Below, one piece after another: positions 34,789 through 44,800 of a stretch of 64,000 bases of DNA (its first letter is position 1; each line of letters starts with the position of its first letter). The notes below the pieces were generated by a model. The model did not search any database and was not told the DNA's origin. It saw only the letters and a list, made by a program, of their open reading frames with translations. Made by a program: the position numbers and the translations under genes. The stretch is from NCBI RefSeq assembly GCF_008838325.1, contig NZ_CP042829.1:1364001-1428000 (forward strand), written 5' to 3'. The DNA comes from Tepidiforma bonchosmolovskayae. Lineage in GTDB: Bacteria > Chloroflexota > Dehalococcoidia > Tepidiformales > Tepidiformaceae.

Positions 34789-36507
34789 GTGACCCTGCGC
34801 GCCGCGCTGCCCTTCGAACGCCCGTCCCTCCCGGCCCGCCCCTCCCTCGCCGAACTCCGCGCGAATGCAGTGGCCGGCATGGTGGCCGGGATTATCGCCC
34901 TGCCGCTCTCGATCGCCCTCGCCGTAGCGGTCGGCGTCCCGCCGATCGCGGGCCTGTACACCGCCGTTTTCGCCGGCGCCGCAGCCGCCATCTTCGGCGG
35001 CTCCCGCTACAACATCACCGGGCCCACGGCAGCGCTTGTACCGCTGCTCAGCCATGTCGTCCTCGTCCATGGCCCGGGCGCCCTGCCGATGGTCGCCCTC
35101 CTGGCCGGCATCATCCTCGTCGCCATGGGCGTATTCCGTTTCGGTCGGCTGGTCCGCTACATGCCCGGGACGGTCATCGTCGGGTTCACGGCCGGCATCG
35201 CTCTCTCCATCGCGTTCGGCCAGCTCAATGCCTTCCTCGGCGTGACCGGCACGAATCCCTCGCTCGAGCACTTCCACGAACGCACGCTCGATACCTTCGG
35301 CCACCTCTCGACGGTCGGCCTCACCACCCCGGCCGTGGGCCTCGCCTCGCTGGCCATCCTCATCGCCTGGCCCCGGTTCGAACGCCGCATCCCCCCGGCG
35401 CTGGTCGCCGTCGTCGCGGTCACTGCCGTCACCTGGGCGCTCGGGATCGATACCGCGACCGTGGCCAGCAAGTACGGCGACCTCCCGCGCGAATTCCCCC
35501 GCCCCTCGTTCGGCTTCTTCGACGCCGCGCTCATCCCCGACCTCATCCAGCCCGCTATCGCGGTCGCCATCCTCGGCGGCGTCGAATCGCTCCTCTCGGC
35601 CGTGGTCGCCGATGGCATGGCCGGTCAGCGCATCCGCCACGACCCCGACCGCGAGCTGCGCGGGCAGGGCATCGCCAACATCGTCGTCCCCTTCTTCGGC
35701 GGCATCCCCGCAACCGCGGCCATCGCCCGGACCGCCGCGAGCATCCGCGCCGGCGCCACCTCCCGCCTTGCCGGGGTCTTCCACTCGGTCACCGTCCTCA
35801 CCCTGACGCTCGCGCTCGGGCCGCTCGCCGGGCACATCCCGATGGCCACCCTCGCGGCCGTCCTCCTCATCACCGCCTGGAAGATTGCCGAAGTCCCCGA
35901 GGTCACCCGTCTCATCCGCCGGGCCCCGCGCGAAGATGTGCTCGTCCTCGTGGCCACCATCCTCATCACGCTCTTCTTGGACCTTACCTACGCCATCGGC
36001 TTCGGCGTCCTCGCGTCGACCATCCTCCTCGTGCGCCGGCTGGTGAACGTGCCCGCGGCCGCCGCCATGCTCCCCGACGCAAGCGGGCGGATTGCCCAGG
36101 TCTCCGACGAGCTCTCCGAGCTGATCAAGTCTCGGCCCGATATCGACTTCTTCACCGCCCAGGGCCTCCTGTCGTTCCACAGCGCGGCGTCGTTCGAATA
36201 CCAGCTCCAGGGCGACGCCCACCGCCCGCTCATCCTCCGGATGAAGGACGTCCACCACATCGATACCACCGGCCTCCTCACCCTCGAGGGCATCATCGAG
36301 CACCGGAAGCAGCACGGCGGCCGCATCATCCTCACGGCCATCCAGCCCGAGGTGCGCCCCGTGCTCGAGCGGTTCGGCATCATCGACCTCCTCGGGCCCG
36401 AGAACGTCTTCGAGCATACGAAGTGCGCCATCGCCAGCATCGACCACCCCGACCAGCCCCACCCCGAGCACGAGCAGGGCGCACACCGGCTCGCCCGCGC
36501 CGGGTGA
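34789..36507 (+). CDS. SulP-family anion transporter with STAS domain
   Basis: 572 residues from GTG 34789, with GGAG 8 bases ahead. Membrane part (~20-420) opens AELRANAVAGMVAGIIALPLS and has VGVPPIAGLYTAVFAG, FGGSRYNITGPTAA, and GGIPATAAIARTAASIRAGA. The C-terminal STAS domain (~455-560) has PLILRMKDVHHIDTTGLLTLEG. SulP proteins carry sulfate, bicarbonate, chloride or dicarboxylates. The gene lies under a c-di-AMP riboswitch, which suggests osmotic or ion control, so bicarbonate or another osmotically active anion is as likely as sulfate. Substrate not proven. Confidence 0.9.
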   Translation: MTLRAALPFERPSLPARPSLAELRANAVAGMVAGIIALPLSIALAVAVGVPPIAGLYTAVFAGAAAAIFGGSRYNITGPTAALVPLLSHVVLVHGPGALPMVALLAGIILVAMGVFRFGRLVRYMPGTVIVGFTAGIALSIAFGQLNAFLGVTGTNPSLEHFHERTLDTFGHLSTVGLTTPAVGLASLAILIAWPRFERRIPPALVAVVAVTAVTWALGIDTATVASKYGDLPREFPRPSFGFFDAALIPDLIQPAIAVAILGGVESLLSAVVADGMAGQRIRHDPDRELRGQGIANIVVPFFGGIPATAAIARTAASIRAGATSRLAGVFHSVTVLTLTLALGPLAGHIPMATLAAVLLITAWKIAEVPEVTRLIRRAPREDVLVLVATILITLFLDLTYAIGFGVLASTILLVRRLVNVPAAAAMLPDASGRIAQVSDELSELIKSRPDIDFFTAQGLLSFHSAASFEYQLQGDAHRPLILRMKDVHHIDTTGLLTLEGIIEHRKQHGGRIILTAIQPEVRPVLERFGIIDLLGPENVFEHTKCAIASIDHPDQPHPEHEQGAHRLARAG

Positions 36508-36579
36508 CACCTCCCCCTCGGAGCTCCGCACCCGCCCCCGCACGCTGACCCCGAACTTCACACGGAGGTCAGCACCCCC

Positions 36580-37467
36580 TTGGCACTCACCCTCATCGAA
36601 GCCGCGAAGCTCAGCAACGATACCCTCCTCGCCGGCGTCATCGAGACAATCGCGCAGGAAAGCCCCGTCCTCCAGCGCCTCCCCTTCATCGAAATCGTCG
36701 GCAACGGCCTCACCTACAACCGCGAGAATGTCCCCCCGTCCGCTGCCTTCTACGACGTCGGCGACGACTGGGACGAGAGCACCCCGACCTTCACCCAGGC
36801 CACCGCCACCCTCAAAATCCTGGGCGGCGACGCCGACATCGATAACTTCCTCAGGGCCACCCGCTCCAACCTCCAGGACCTCGAAGCCGCCATCGTCCAG
36901 CTCAAGGCGAAGGCCGTCCAGGCGCTCTTCGACGACACCTTCATCAACGGCAACGCCGCCGCCAACCCGCGCAGCTTCGACGGCATCGACCGCCTCTGCG
37001 ACCCGGCCCAGGTCGTCTCCATGGGCCCGAACGGCGGCACCCTCACCCTCGCCAAGCTCGATGAGCTGATCGACCGCGTCCGCGGCGGCAAGCCCGACCT
37101 CCTCCTCATGAGCCGCCGCTCCCGCCGCACGCTCAACGAGATCGCCCGCGCCTCCGGCGGCTTCCTCGAAGCCGACCGCGACGAGTTCGGCCGCATGGTC
37201 CAGTACTACGACGGCATCCCCATCGGTCTCAACGACTACATCGCCGATGACCAGGCCGTCGGCACGAGCACCGACTGCAGCACCATCTACGCCATGCAGT
37301 TCGGCGAGGGCGGCCTCGCCGGACTCACCGCCCCCGGCGGCCTCACTGTCGAGCGCGTCGGCAGCCTCGAAACGAAGGACGCCAGCCGCATCCGCGTGAA
37401 GTGGTACGCCGGCCTCGCCCTCTTCAACTCCGTCAAACTCGCCAAGCTCGTCGGCGTCCGCCCGTAA
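36580..37467 (+). CDS. HK97-type phage major capsid protein, solitary
   Basis: 295 residues from a TTG start, with GGAGG 11 bases ahead. The opening LIEAAKLSNDTLLAGVIETI, then ESPVLQRLPFIEIVGNGLTY, LKILGGDADIDNFL, KAKAVQALFDDTFINGNAA, FDGIDRL and YYDGIPIGLNDYI follow the pattern of HK97-gp5-like coat proteins of tailed phages. No delta-domain, protease or scaffold part is visible. Neighbours are a SulP transporter and a diguanylate cyclase; no portal, protease or tail genes lie beside it. GC and codon use match the chromosome. It could be a domesticated shell or a leftover from a phage or gene transfer agent. It does not resemble encapsulin. Confidence 0.75.
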   Translation: MALTLIEAAKLSNDTLLAGVIETIAQESPVLQRLPFIEIVGNGLTYNRENVPPSAAFYDVGDDWDESTPTFTQATATLKILGGDADIDNFLRATRSNLQDLEAAIVQLKAKAVQALFDDTFINGNAAANPRSFDGIDRLCDPAQVVSMGPNGGTLTLAKLDELIDRVRGGKPDLLLMSRRSRRTLNEIARASGGFLEADRDEFGRMVQYYDGIPIGLNDYIADDQAVGTSTDCSTIYAMQFGEGGLAGLTAPGGLTVERVGSLETKDASRIRVKWYAGLALFNSVKLAKLVGVRP

Positions 37468-37515
37468 CGGTCCATGCCCCGGCTGCGGCGGCGGGGTGAG
37501 CGGACCCGCCCCCGC

Positions 37516-39849
37516 CTACGCCGCCGCCAGCCGGTGGCGGCCCGCCTCCTTCGCCCGGTAGAGCGCCCGGTCCGCCGCCTCGTAGGTCACCGCGAGCGCA
37601 TCGAGCGGCCGATCCTCCGGGGCCGGCTGCCACGGCGCAAAGCCGCCGCTGATCGTCACCGTCAGCGCCTGGCCGCCCCCGACCGCCACCTGCTCCCGGG
37701 CGACTTCGCCCACGCACCGCAGCGCAATCTCCTTCGCCTCCGCGGCCGGCACCGTGAAGAACACCGCAAACTCCTCCCCGCCGATCCGCCCCACCATCCC
37801 GGCCTCCCCGACCGTCCCCTCCAGCCGCTGCGCCACCTCCCGCAGCACCACATCGCCCGCCGGGTGCCCGTACGTGTCGTTGATCGTCTTGAAGTAGTCG
37901 ATGTCGAAGATCGCGATCGCCGTCGGCGTGTGGGTCGCCGCCTGGTGGAACCACGCCCGCCGGTTCAGCGCCCCGGTCAGCGCATCGTGGTTCGCAAGGT
38001 ACTCCGCCTCGATCCGCAGCCGGTCCAGCTCTGCGGCCTGCTCCTCCAACGCCACCGCGTTCGCCCGCAGCACCTCCATCGTTTCCTCCATCTCCTCCTC
38101 CGCCCGGACGATGTCGGTGATATCCCGCGCCACGATGTAGCTCTCGTCATCGGTCACCGCCGAGGCGTTGAACGACACCCACCGCCAGCTCCCATCGGCG
38201 TGGCGGAAGCGCCCCCGCAGGTCGTGGGCGTCCCGCCCTTCGAGCACCGCCCGTGCCCGTGCAATCTGCTCCCCCCGGTCGTCCGGGTGGACGAAGTGCC
38301 ACAGGCTCTGCCCGATCAGCTCCTCCGGCTTCCATCCCAGCGTCCGCTCCCATGCGGGGCTCACCCGCTTGAACCGCCCGCGCCCCGTCACGATTGCCAG
38401 CATATCGATCGAATAGGCGAACACCCGGTCGCGGTCCCGCTCGGCCTCCCGCTCGGCCGTCACGTCCCGCCCGATGAAGACGAACCCGCCCGGCGCCTCG
38501 CCCGCCCCCGGCAGCGCCGAAATCGTCACCCAGATGGTCAGCTGCTCCCCATCCGGCCGCCGGTAGAGCCACTCCCGCTGGATGCTCACCCCGGGCCGCA
38601 GCTCCGCGATCAACGCCGCCAGCCCCCGGCCGATGCCCATCGCCGCCAGGTGCTCCACCGAAGGCAGCGCCCGCAGCTCCTCCGCGCTCAGCCCGAGGAG
38701 CGCCTCTGCTGCCGGGTTCGCCCGTGTGATCCGCCCCTGACCGTCCGTCGCAAGGATCGCCAGCCCCGCCCCGTCGAGAATCGCCCGCTGCAGCGCCAGC
38801 GCCTCCCCAAGCTCCGCCGTCCGCCGCGCCGCCAGCGCCTCCGCCCGCCGCCGCCAGGTGACCAGCAGCCACGCAGTCGCCGCCAGCAGCACGGTCAGCA
38901 GCGTCCCGGCCGCGCTCACCGTATCGGCCAGGGCCGCGTTGCTTGCCGGGAAGGCCGCTCCCGGCCGCACCTCCAGCCGCACCACCCTGCCCCCGAGCAC
39001 CGCCCGCCGCACGACCGTCTCATCACCGGCCCGGCCGCCGGTCGCGAACAGCGCCGGCCCGCCCGCGGCCCCGTCGTCGTACACCGTGATCTCCACCCCC
39101 GGCGCCATCATTCCCAGCGCCGTGCGGTAGAACTCGTCCCGCACGAATACTGCAAACACCCAGCCCGTCACCGCCCGCTCGCGCGCATCCGCCTCCAGCG
39201 GCGCGGGCCGCTCCCCGTACACCGGCACGAAGAGGATGAACCCCGCCGTCCCGTCCCGCACCAGCGGCACCGTCCCCGTCATCTGCATCGACCCGGACCG
39301 CGCCGCCGCCAGCGCCGCCGCCCGCTGCTCCGGCGCGCTATCGAACCGCACCCCCAGCGAACCCCGGTTCTCTTCCAGCGGCTCCACGTACTGCACCACC
39401 CACGCCGGCCCGGCCGCCGGCCCGCTCCCCGGCACCGGCCGCACCTCAACCGGCGTGCCCCCCGGCCCCAGCCGCGACGCAAACGCCGGCAGCTCCTCCT
39501 CCGGCACCACCGCCGCGTACCCCACCGACCGGAACCCGGGGTACCGCTGCGCCACCCGCATCCCCTCCACGAACCCCCGCCACTCGTCCGCCGTCACCTC
39601 CTCCGAGGCGCCGAAGAGCGCCGCCCCGCCGAGCAGCACGTCTTCGTACGCCTCCAGCCGCCCCTCCAGCCGCTGCACCGCCTGGGCGGCCTCCGCGTCG
39701 AGGTGCTCCCGGTCGCGCGCGGCGCCCTCCGCCCGGAGCTGCCCGGCCAGCACGGCCGTGGCGGCCACCCCCGCGACGGCCACCGCCAGCGGCAGCACCG
39801 GTCCCCGGCCCAGCGCCCGCAGCAGCCAGCCGAATCGGCCCCTTCGCAC
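37516..39849 (-). CDS. Membrane diguanylate cyclase, CHASE-PAS-PAS-GGDEF
   Basis: 777 residues from GTG 39849, chosen for its GGAGGGG site; ATG 39891 would add 14 residues. TM1 (~18-36), extracellular CHASE domain (~45-280, VTADEWRGFVEGMRVAQRYP), TM2 (~305-328), PAS1 (~345-455), PAS2 (~465-580, SPAWERTLGWKPEELIG, HPDDRGEQ), short coiled coil, GGDEF (~610-777) with HDALTGALNRRAW, DIDYFKTINDTYGH and the active motif RIGGEEF. It should make c-di-GMP in response to an outside ligand. It sits antisense between capsid and terminase genes and upstream of a large surface protein. c-di-GMP often controls attachment, so a link to that protein is possible but unproven. Confidence 0.92.
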   Translation of the reverse strand: MRRGRFGWLLRALGRGPVLPLAVAVAGVAATAVLAGQLRAEGAARDREHLDAEAAQAVQRLEGRLEAYEDVLLGGAALFGASEEVTADEWRGFVEGMRVAQRYPGFRSVGYAAVVPEEELPAFASRLGPGGTPVEVRPVPGSGPAAGPAWVVQYVEPLEENRGSLGVRFDSAPEQRAAALAAARSGSMQMTGTVPLVRDGTAGFILFVPVYGERPAPLEADARERAVTGWVFAVFVRDEFYRTALGMMAPGVEITVYDDGAAGGPALFATGGRAGDETVVRRAVLGGRVVRLEVRPGAAFPASNAALADTVSAAGTLLTVLLAATAWLLVTWRRRAEALAARRTAELGEALALQRAILDGAGLAILATDGQGRITRANPAAEALLGLSAEELRALPSVEHLAAMGIGRGLAALIAELRPGVSIQREWLYRRPDGEQLTIWVTISALPGAGEAPGGFVFIGRDVTAEREAERDRDRVFAYSIDMLAIVTGRGRFKRVSPAWERTLGWKPEELIGQSLWHFVHPDDRGEQIARARAVLEGRDAHDLRGRFRHADGSWRWVSFNASAVTDDESYIVARDITDIVRAEEEMEETMEVLRANAVALEEQAAELDRLRIEAEYLANHDALTGALNRRAWFHQAATHTPTAIAIFDIDYFKTINDTYGHPAGDVVLREVAQRLEGTVGEAGMVGRIGGEEFAVFFTVPAAEAKEIALRCVGEVAREQVAVGGGQALTVTISGGFAPWQPAPEDRPLDALAVTYEAADRALYRAKEAGRHRLAAA

Positions 39850-39971
39850 GCAGTCTCCCCTCCGGCGGAGTCGGCTCCGTCCTCTTTCCATACGTTTCGG
39901 CAGGAAATCGCCCCCGCTGGAGTGCCTCCCTGCCCTTGGCGCTCCGCCCCCGCCCCGGCCACCTTCGCCCC

Positions 39972-41285
39972 ATGGCCGCCCCGCTCCTCCGTCCCTACCA
40001 GCGCCGCGTCTTCCTCCCCCTCTGCCGCGGCCTGCTCACCGTCCGCCACGAGCAGTTCACCCTTCTCATGCCCCGCCAGTCCGGCAAGAACCAGCTCGCC
40101 GCCACCATCGTCACCGCCCTCCTCCTCGCCCACGCCCGCCGCGGCGGCAGCATCGTCATCTGCGCCCCCACCTTCCGCCCCCAGGCCGCCATCAGCCTCG
40201 AACGCACCCGCGCCATCCTCGAACCCGCCGCCCGCCGCGCCCGCCTCCAGCCCCAAATCGACGAGCACCGCATCCGCTGCGGCAACGCCGAAGCCGTCTT
40301 CCTCTCCGCCTCCGGCCATGCCCAGGTCGCCGGCCACACCGCCAGCATCGCCCTCCTCGCCGACGAAGCCCAGGACATCGACCCCGACTGGTTCGACCGC
40401 CAGTTCCGCCCCATGGCCGCCTCCACCGGCGCCCCCGCCCTCCTCTTCGGCACCCCCTGGGATGGCGACTCCCTCCTCGAACGCGCCATCGCCCGCAACG
40501 CCGGCCGCACCGCCGCCGGCCTCCCTCTCCACTACACCGTCTCCTGGCAGGAGGTCGCCCGCGACGTGCCCATCTACGGCCAGTATGTCGAACGCGAACG
40601 CCAGCGCCTCGGCGCCCAGAACCCCCTCTACCTCAGCCAGTACGAACTGATCGCCTCCCGCACCAGCGCCCGCCTCCTCTCCGCCGAGTCCCTTGCCCGC
40701 ATCGAAGGCGGCCACGCCCTGCTCGAAGGCCCCCGCGCCGGCGAACGGTACGTCGCCGGGCTCGACCCCGCCGGGACCGGCCCCGATGCCACCGTCCTCG
40801 CCATCGGCCGCATCCAGCCCGGGCGCCGCCTCGAAATCGTCGCCTTCGAAACCTGGCAGGGCGCCGACCTCGCCGGCTTCGCCCCCCGCATCGCCAGCAT
40901 CGCCGCCCGCTGGGGGCTCGAACGGCTCGCCATCGATGCCACCGGCCTCGGCCAGCCGCTCGCCGCCGCGCTCGAACCCCACCTCGGCCGCGCCCTCCTC
41001 CCCGTCGCCTTCAGCCAGCAGACGAAGAGCGCCCTCGGCTGGGAGCTCATCGCCGCCTGCGAAACCGGCCGCCTCGCCCTGCCCGCGCCCGCCGGCGGCG
41101 AACCCGACCTCCGCCAGTGCTGGGACGAACTCCGCGCCTGCCGCCGCAGCCTCCGCATCGGCGGCATCCTCCACTGGGAAGCCCCCGCCGGCCAGCATGA
41201 CGACTTCGTCGCCGCCCTCGCCCTCGCCCTCCACGCCGCCGGCGCCCTCCCCCAGGAGCGCACCGCCCGCGGCAGAAGGAGTTAG
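39972..41285 (+). CDS. Phage terminase large subunit, solitary
   Basis: 437 residues. The motor domain has adenine/Walker A region LMPRQSGKNQLAA (~33-45), IVICAPTFRPQA, Walker B with catalytic Glu IALLADEAQDID (~130), and coupling motif LFGTPWDG. The nuclease domain has the acidic triad GLDPAGTGPDATV (~260), AIDATGLGQ (~320) and QHDDFVAALALA (~415). Both activities look intact. There is no small terminase subunit, portal or tail gene nearby, and the capsid gene lies 2.5 kb upstream beyond the cyclase. ATG 39972 begins MAAPLLRPYQRRVF, the normal opening; a TTG at 39936 is less likely. Confidence 0.83.
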   Translation: MAAPLLRPYQRRVFLPLCRGLLTVRHEQFTLLMPRQSGKNQLAATIVTALLLAHARRGGSIVICAPTFRPQAAISLERTRAILEPAARRARLQPQIDEHRIRCGNAEAVFLSASGHAQVAGHTASIALLADEAQDIDPDWFDRQFRPMAASTGAPALLFGTPWDGDSLLERAIARNAGRTAAGLPLHYTVSWQEVARDVPIYGQYVERERQRLGAQNPLYLSQYELIASRTSARLLSAESLARIEGGHALLEGPRAGERYVAGLDPAGTGPDATVLAIGRIQPGRRLEIVAFETWQGADLAGFAPRIASIAARWGLERLAIDATGLGQPLAAALEPHLGRALLPVAFSQQTKSALGWELIAACETGRLALPAPAGGEPDLRQCWDELRACRRSLRIGGILHWEAPAGQHDDFVAALALALHAAGALPQERTARGRRS

Positions 41286-41286
41286 A

Positions 41287-41536
41287 AGGGAGGAGGGAGC
41301 CCCGTCCCCTCGCCAGCCGCCCCGCCCAGGGAAGAGGGAGCCCCGCCCCCTCGCCAGCCGCCCCGCCGAGGGAGGAGGGATCCCCGGCCATCCCTGCCGC
41401 CCCGCCGAGGGAGAAGGGAAGAGATGCTCACCCTGCTCCCTTCTCCCTCCTCCCTGGGGCGGAAGGGCGAGCGGCGGAGGGGCTCCCTCCTCCCTCCTCC
41501 CTCCTCCCCGGGGCGGCCGGGCGGGGCTCCCTTCTC
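41287..41536. repeat. Intergenic inverted repeat array A (type I core)
   Basis: Left arm: about four copies of GAGGGAGGAGGGAGCCCCG-type units with spacers CCCTCGCCAGCCGCCCCGCC. Core AAGAGATGCTCA at 41419-41430. Right arm: inverted units of the form CTCCCTCCTCCCTGGGGCGG and GGCGGGGCTCCCTTCTC. The arms can fold into a long imperfect hairpin. The array begins two bases after the terminase stop. Confidence 0.85.
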
Positions 41537-41550
41537 TAACAAAATTCCTA

Positions 41551-41580
41551 CTGACACGCATCAGGGTTTTCCCGTATCCT
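41551..41580 (+). promoter_or_regulatory. Sigma-70-type promoter for the large surface protein
   Basis: CTGACA (41551-41556), 18-base spacer, TATCCT (41575-41580). Transcription from about 41587 would give a leader near 260 bases before ATG 41848. Confidence 0.5.
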
Positions 41581-41586
41581 CACCGT

Positions 41587-41847
41587 GGTGTTCACTATTC
41601 CTTCCCCTACCGTGGGGAAGCGTGACACCCGCGGGGCAGCCGCGTTGCCGCCCGGCGGTCGCTTTGAGACAAGGCCGTTTCCACCGGGTAGGCGAAAGCG
41701 GCGCCAGCAGCAAGGGAAACGGGAGGCGACCACAGAGCACACGGACGCAGACCACGGGGGTCCGAAAGCGCCGGGGAGGAATCAGCGCTCGACCTTCATC
41801 AGCCTGCCGGCACGGGACAGCCGGCCCTTGCGAGGACGGAGGTATCT
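41587..41847 (+). other. Long leader of the large surface protein gene, unclassified
   Basis: About 260 bases between the promoter and ATG. It has hairpin pieces (CCCCTACCGTGGGG; GGCGGTCGCTTT...AAAGCGGCGCC-like pairs; CCGGCACGGGACAGCCGG) and ends in GAGGACGGAGG as ribosome binding site. I compared it by memory with c-di-GMP-I/II, cobalamin, SAM, ydaO and other common riboswitch cores and found no match. No open reading frame there is convincing. Confidence 0.35.
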
Positions 41848-44800
41848 ATGACACTCGCACTCTACGGAAAGAGCCGACGGCGCCAGGGCGCGCTCCTTAC
41901 CGCTGCGCTCCTCGCCGTCATCATCGCAACCATCGGCGCCCTCAGCGCCATCACCAGCGCCTTCGCGCATTCGGCCACGGTTACCGGTACCGCAGTGTGC
42001 ACTTCAGGCGGCTGGAAGGTCGATTGGAAAATTACCGGCGATACGCCCTCCAAAAACATGCATATAACGTCGTTCACCGTTACGGGTGGAAGCACGACGA
42101 CCAGTCCAACCCCAAATCCGGTGCCACAAGGCACGAACCCTCAAACGGCGACAGCCCAGACCACCGGGATTGCGTTGAGTGTGTCGTCGGTAACCGCCAC
42201 GGCACAGGTGTACTGGATCAAGAACGACGGGAGCGACCGCTACCCGGCTAGTGGCACGAAGACATACACCAAAACGGTTCAGAAACCGTCGAACTGCGCC
42301 ACCATCATCATCAAGAAGGTCGTCGCCGGGCAGGGCGCCGACCCCAACGCCACCTTCACGGCTTCGGTGGACAACGAGGACGAGCCGGAGGGCGACGCCT
42401 CGAACCTCAGTTTCAGCCAGAACTCCCCGTACACCCACGTCTTCGGCGGCCACGGGTCCGATGACGACTTCATCGTCACGGAGACTGGCGTCGCCAGCGG
42501 CTACGAGGTCGTCGGGAGCTGGGAAGGCGAAGGCAACGCAACGTGCCCCCAGGTGGGCAGCAACGATTGGGACACGAGCACGGGCGGCGACAACCGGAAA
42601 AATCAGCAAAAGCAAAAGATCGAAGGCCTTGGCTCCGCGACGAAGACGGTCTGCTTCCTGAACGTCAAGGTCACCGCGAAAACGTGCAAAGACCTCGGCC
42701 TGCAGCTCATCGACAAGTTCAACCTCAACGGGAATTCCTACAACTGGGAAACGGACAGCGGCGGCCAGCAGGTGACCATCGGCGCCGGTTCCAACGCCAC
42801 CGGCGGCAACTGGACCTCGACCGTCTCGATCGGTGCGGTGATCGTCAAGGGGGGCAGCGGTCCAGTCGCGTACAAGGTCTTCCCCTTCCCGCCCCCGTAC
42901 CCTGCGGACACCTACGCGGGCAGCTTCGATAACAGCGGCCTGATCAACTGGGGCGGCAACACCCCGGCCGTGTCGCATGTCGAGTTCTGCCAAGGCACCA
43001 CCACGCCGAAGGGCACCCTCATCGTCGGCAAGGTGAAGGACCCGTCCGCCGGTGTACCGAACGCCGATGGCTCCCAGTTCTCCGGCACCGCCACCAACCA
43101 GGGGAACGCCGCTGTCATCAACTGGGGTCCTATCACGTTCAGCAGCTTCGCCACCCTCAGCAACACCCCGGCCGGCACCTACACCCTCGCCGAGACCAGC
43201 ACCCAGAACGGCTGGACTCCGTACGGCTGGGCGTCCGGCTCGCTCAACCAGCAGGGCCAGCCCGTCTGCCCGTCTGAAAAGAGCAGCTACACCGCAGGCA
43301 GCACGAAGTCGAACGTGCAGGTCAACAGCAACGCGACGACGGTCGTCTGTGTGATGAACACCAAGACGGCGCAAACCCCGTCGATCTCCAAGGCGAAGGC
43401 GTCCGATGGCTACTCAGGCGGCTACGCCTACTGGGAGATCGCCGTCGTTAACCCGGAGAACATCGCCCAGAACGTCCGGATTGATGACGCGAACGTCACC
43501 TTCGTCTCCGTCACCAACGGCAGCTGCAGTGACAGCGATTTCAGCGACGGCAGCATCACCTGCTCGGTCAACGCCAACAGCACGATGACCGTTAAGGTGA
43601 AGCGCGCCATCACCACGACCTGCCACGAGCAGACGGTCAACAACACGGCGACCGTGTACCTGCTGCCCGCGGTCGGCGGCAACCCGGTGAAGATCGGCGA
43701 CGCCGGCGGCACCGACGCCACCGCCTACACCATCCCCGGCGACGAATCGAAGTGCGGACTGCCCACCATCACCAAGACGGCGAACACCTCGCAAACGAGC
43801 GACCCGAACGCCATCTCGTGGACCGTCACCGTCACGAACCCCAACGGCACCAATGGCATCCAGCGCACCGTCTGGATCAAGGACCCGAACGTCACCGTCG
43901 TCGGCAACCCGACCTTTACCGGTGGCGCCCTGTGCCCCATACCGACCAACAGCTCCTTCGAGACTGAGCTCAACGGCAGCGGCGTCCCGTGCACCATGCC
44001 GGCCGGTTCGAGCATCACCTTCACGGTCAAGCCCGAGGACCAGCCGACCCGCACGTGCGAGCCGCAGAGCTTCACCAACACGGCATACCTCTACATCGGC
44101 TCCCAGACGTCGCAGCCGGTCACGGCTCAGGGCGACACCATCACCCTCTCGGGCGACCCCAGCCTCTGCACCCGCAACGTCACCATCTGCAAGGTCCTCG
44201 AGAACAACAACGACGGGATCGTCCGCTCCGGCACCATCTCCTTCGACGTCCGACCGCAGAGCAGCTCGCCAATCGCGGTACACATCAGCAACGTCACGGA
44301 AGGCCAGCAGACGGCGCCGTGCACCACGGTCCAGGTCCCGGCCAACAAGTCCTTCGACGTCGTCGAGTGGGCGAGCCGCCCGACCGGCTGGAACGGCGAC
44401 GAGTCTGGCTACCCGCAGTACCAGATCGGCGGCGGCACGAAGGTGTCGAACAACACCACCACGACGATCGCAGCCGGCAATGACCCCGTCACCATCACCT
44501 TCTACAACAAGGAGAAGCTGCCCGAGATCAAGGTCCGCTTCCAGAAGGTCATCTGCCCGAACTTCTCCGATGTGGCCATCAACCCCGGCGGCGGTGCCTA
44601 CGACATCGGCAAGCCCGTCTTCCCCGGCGGCGGCCTCCAGGGCCAGCTGAATCAGACCGCGGCGCCCCCCGACGGTAACGACATCGTCACTCCGTCGAAC
44701 GACGGCCGCAGCAGCAACTGCCACCTCTGGGGCGGCCCGGGCGGCCCGGGCGAATCCGGCGACTGGAACTTCTACCTGAAGTCCAAGGACGGCAGCTCGA

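Noticed and set aside
36580-37467. Capsid-like gene as encapsulin
   Set aside because: It lacks the encapsulin opening and cargo gene neighbours; the pattern is that of phage gp5-like coat proteins.
37474-40650. 1058-residue frame overlapping the cyclase and terminase
   Set aside because: Arg/Pro-rich shadow; the opposite strand encodes CHASE/PAS/GGDEF with clean motifs.
41587-41847. c-di-GMP-I riboswitch in the surface-protein leader
   Set aside because: No GCAAACC or GACGCAAAGC core; only a loose likeness (GACGCAGACC) was seen.
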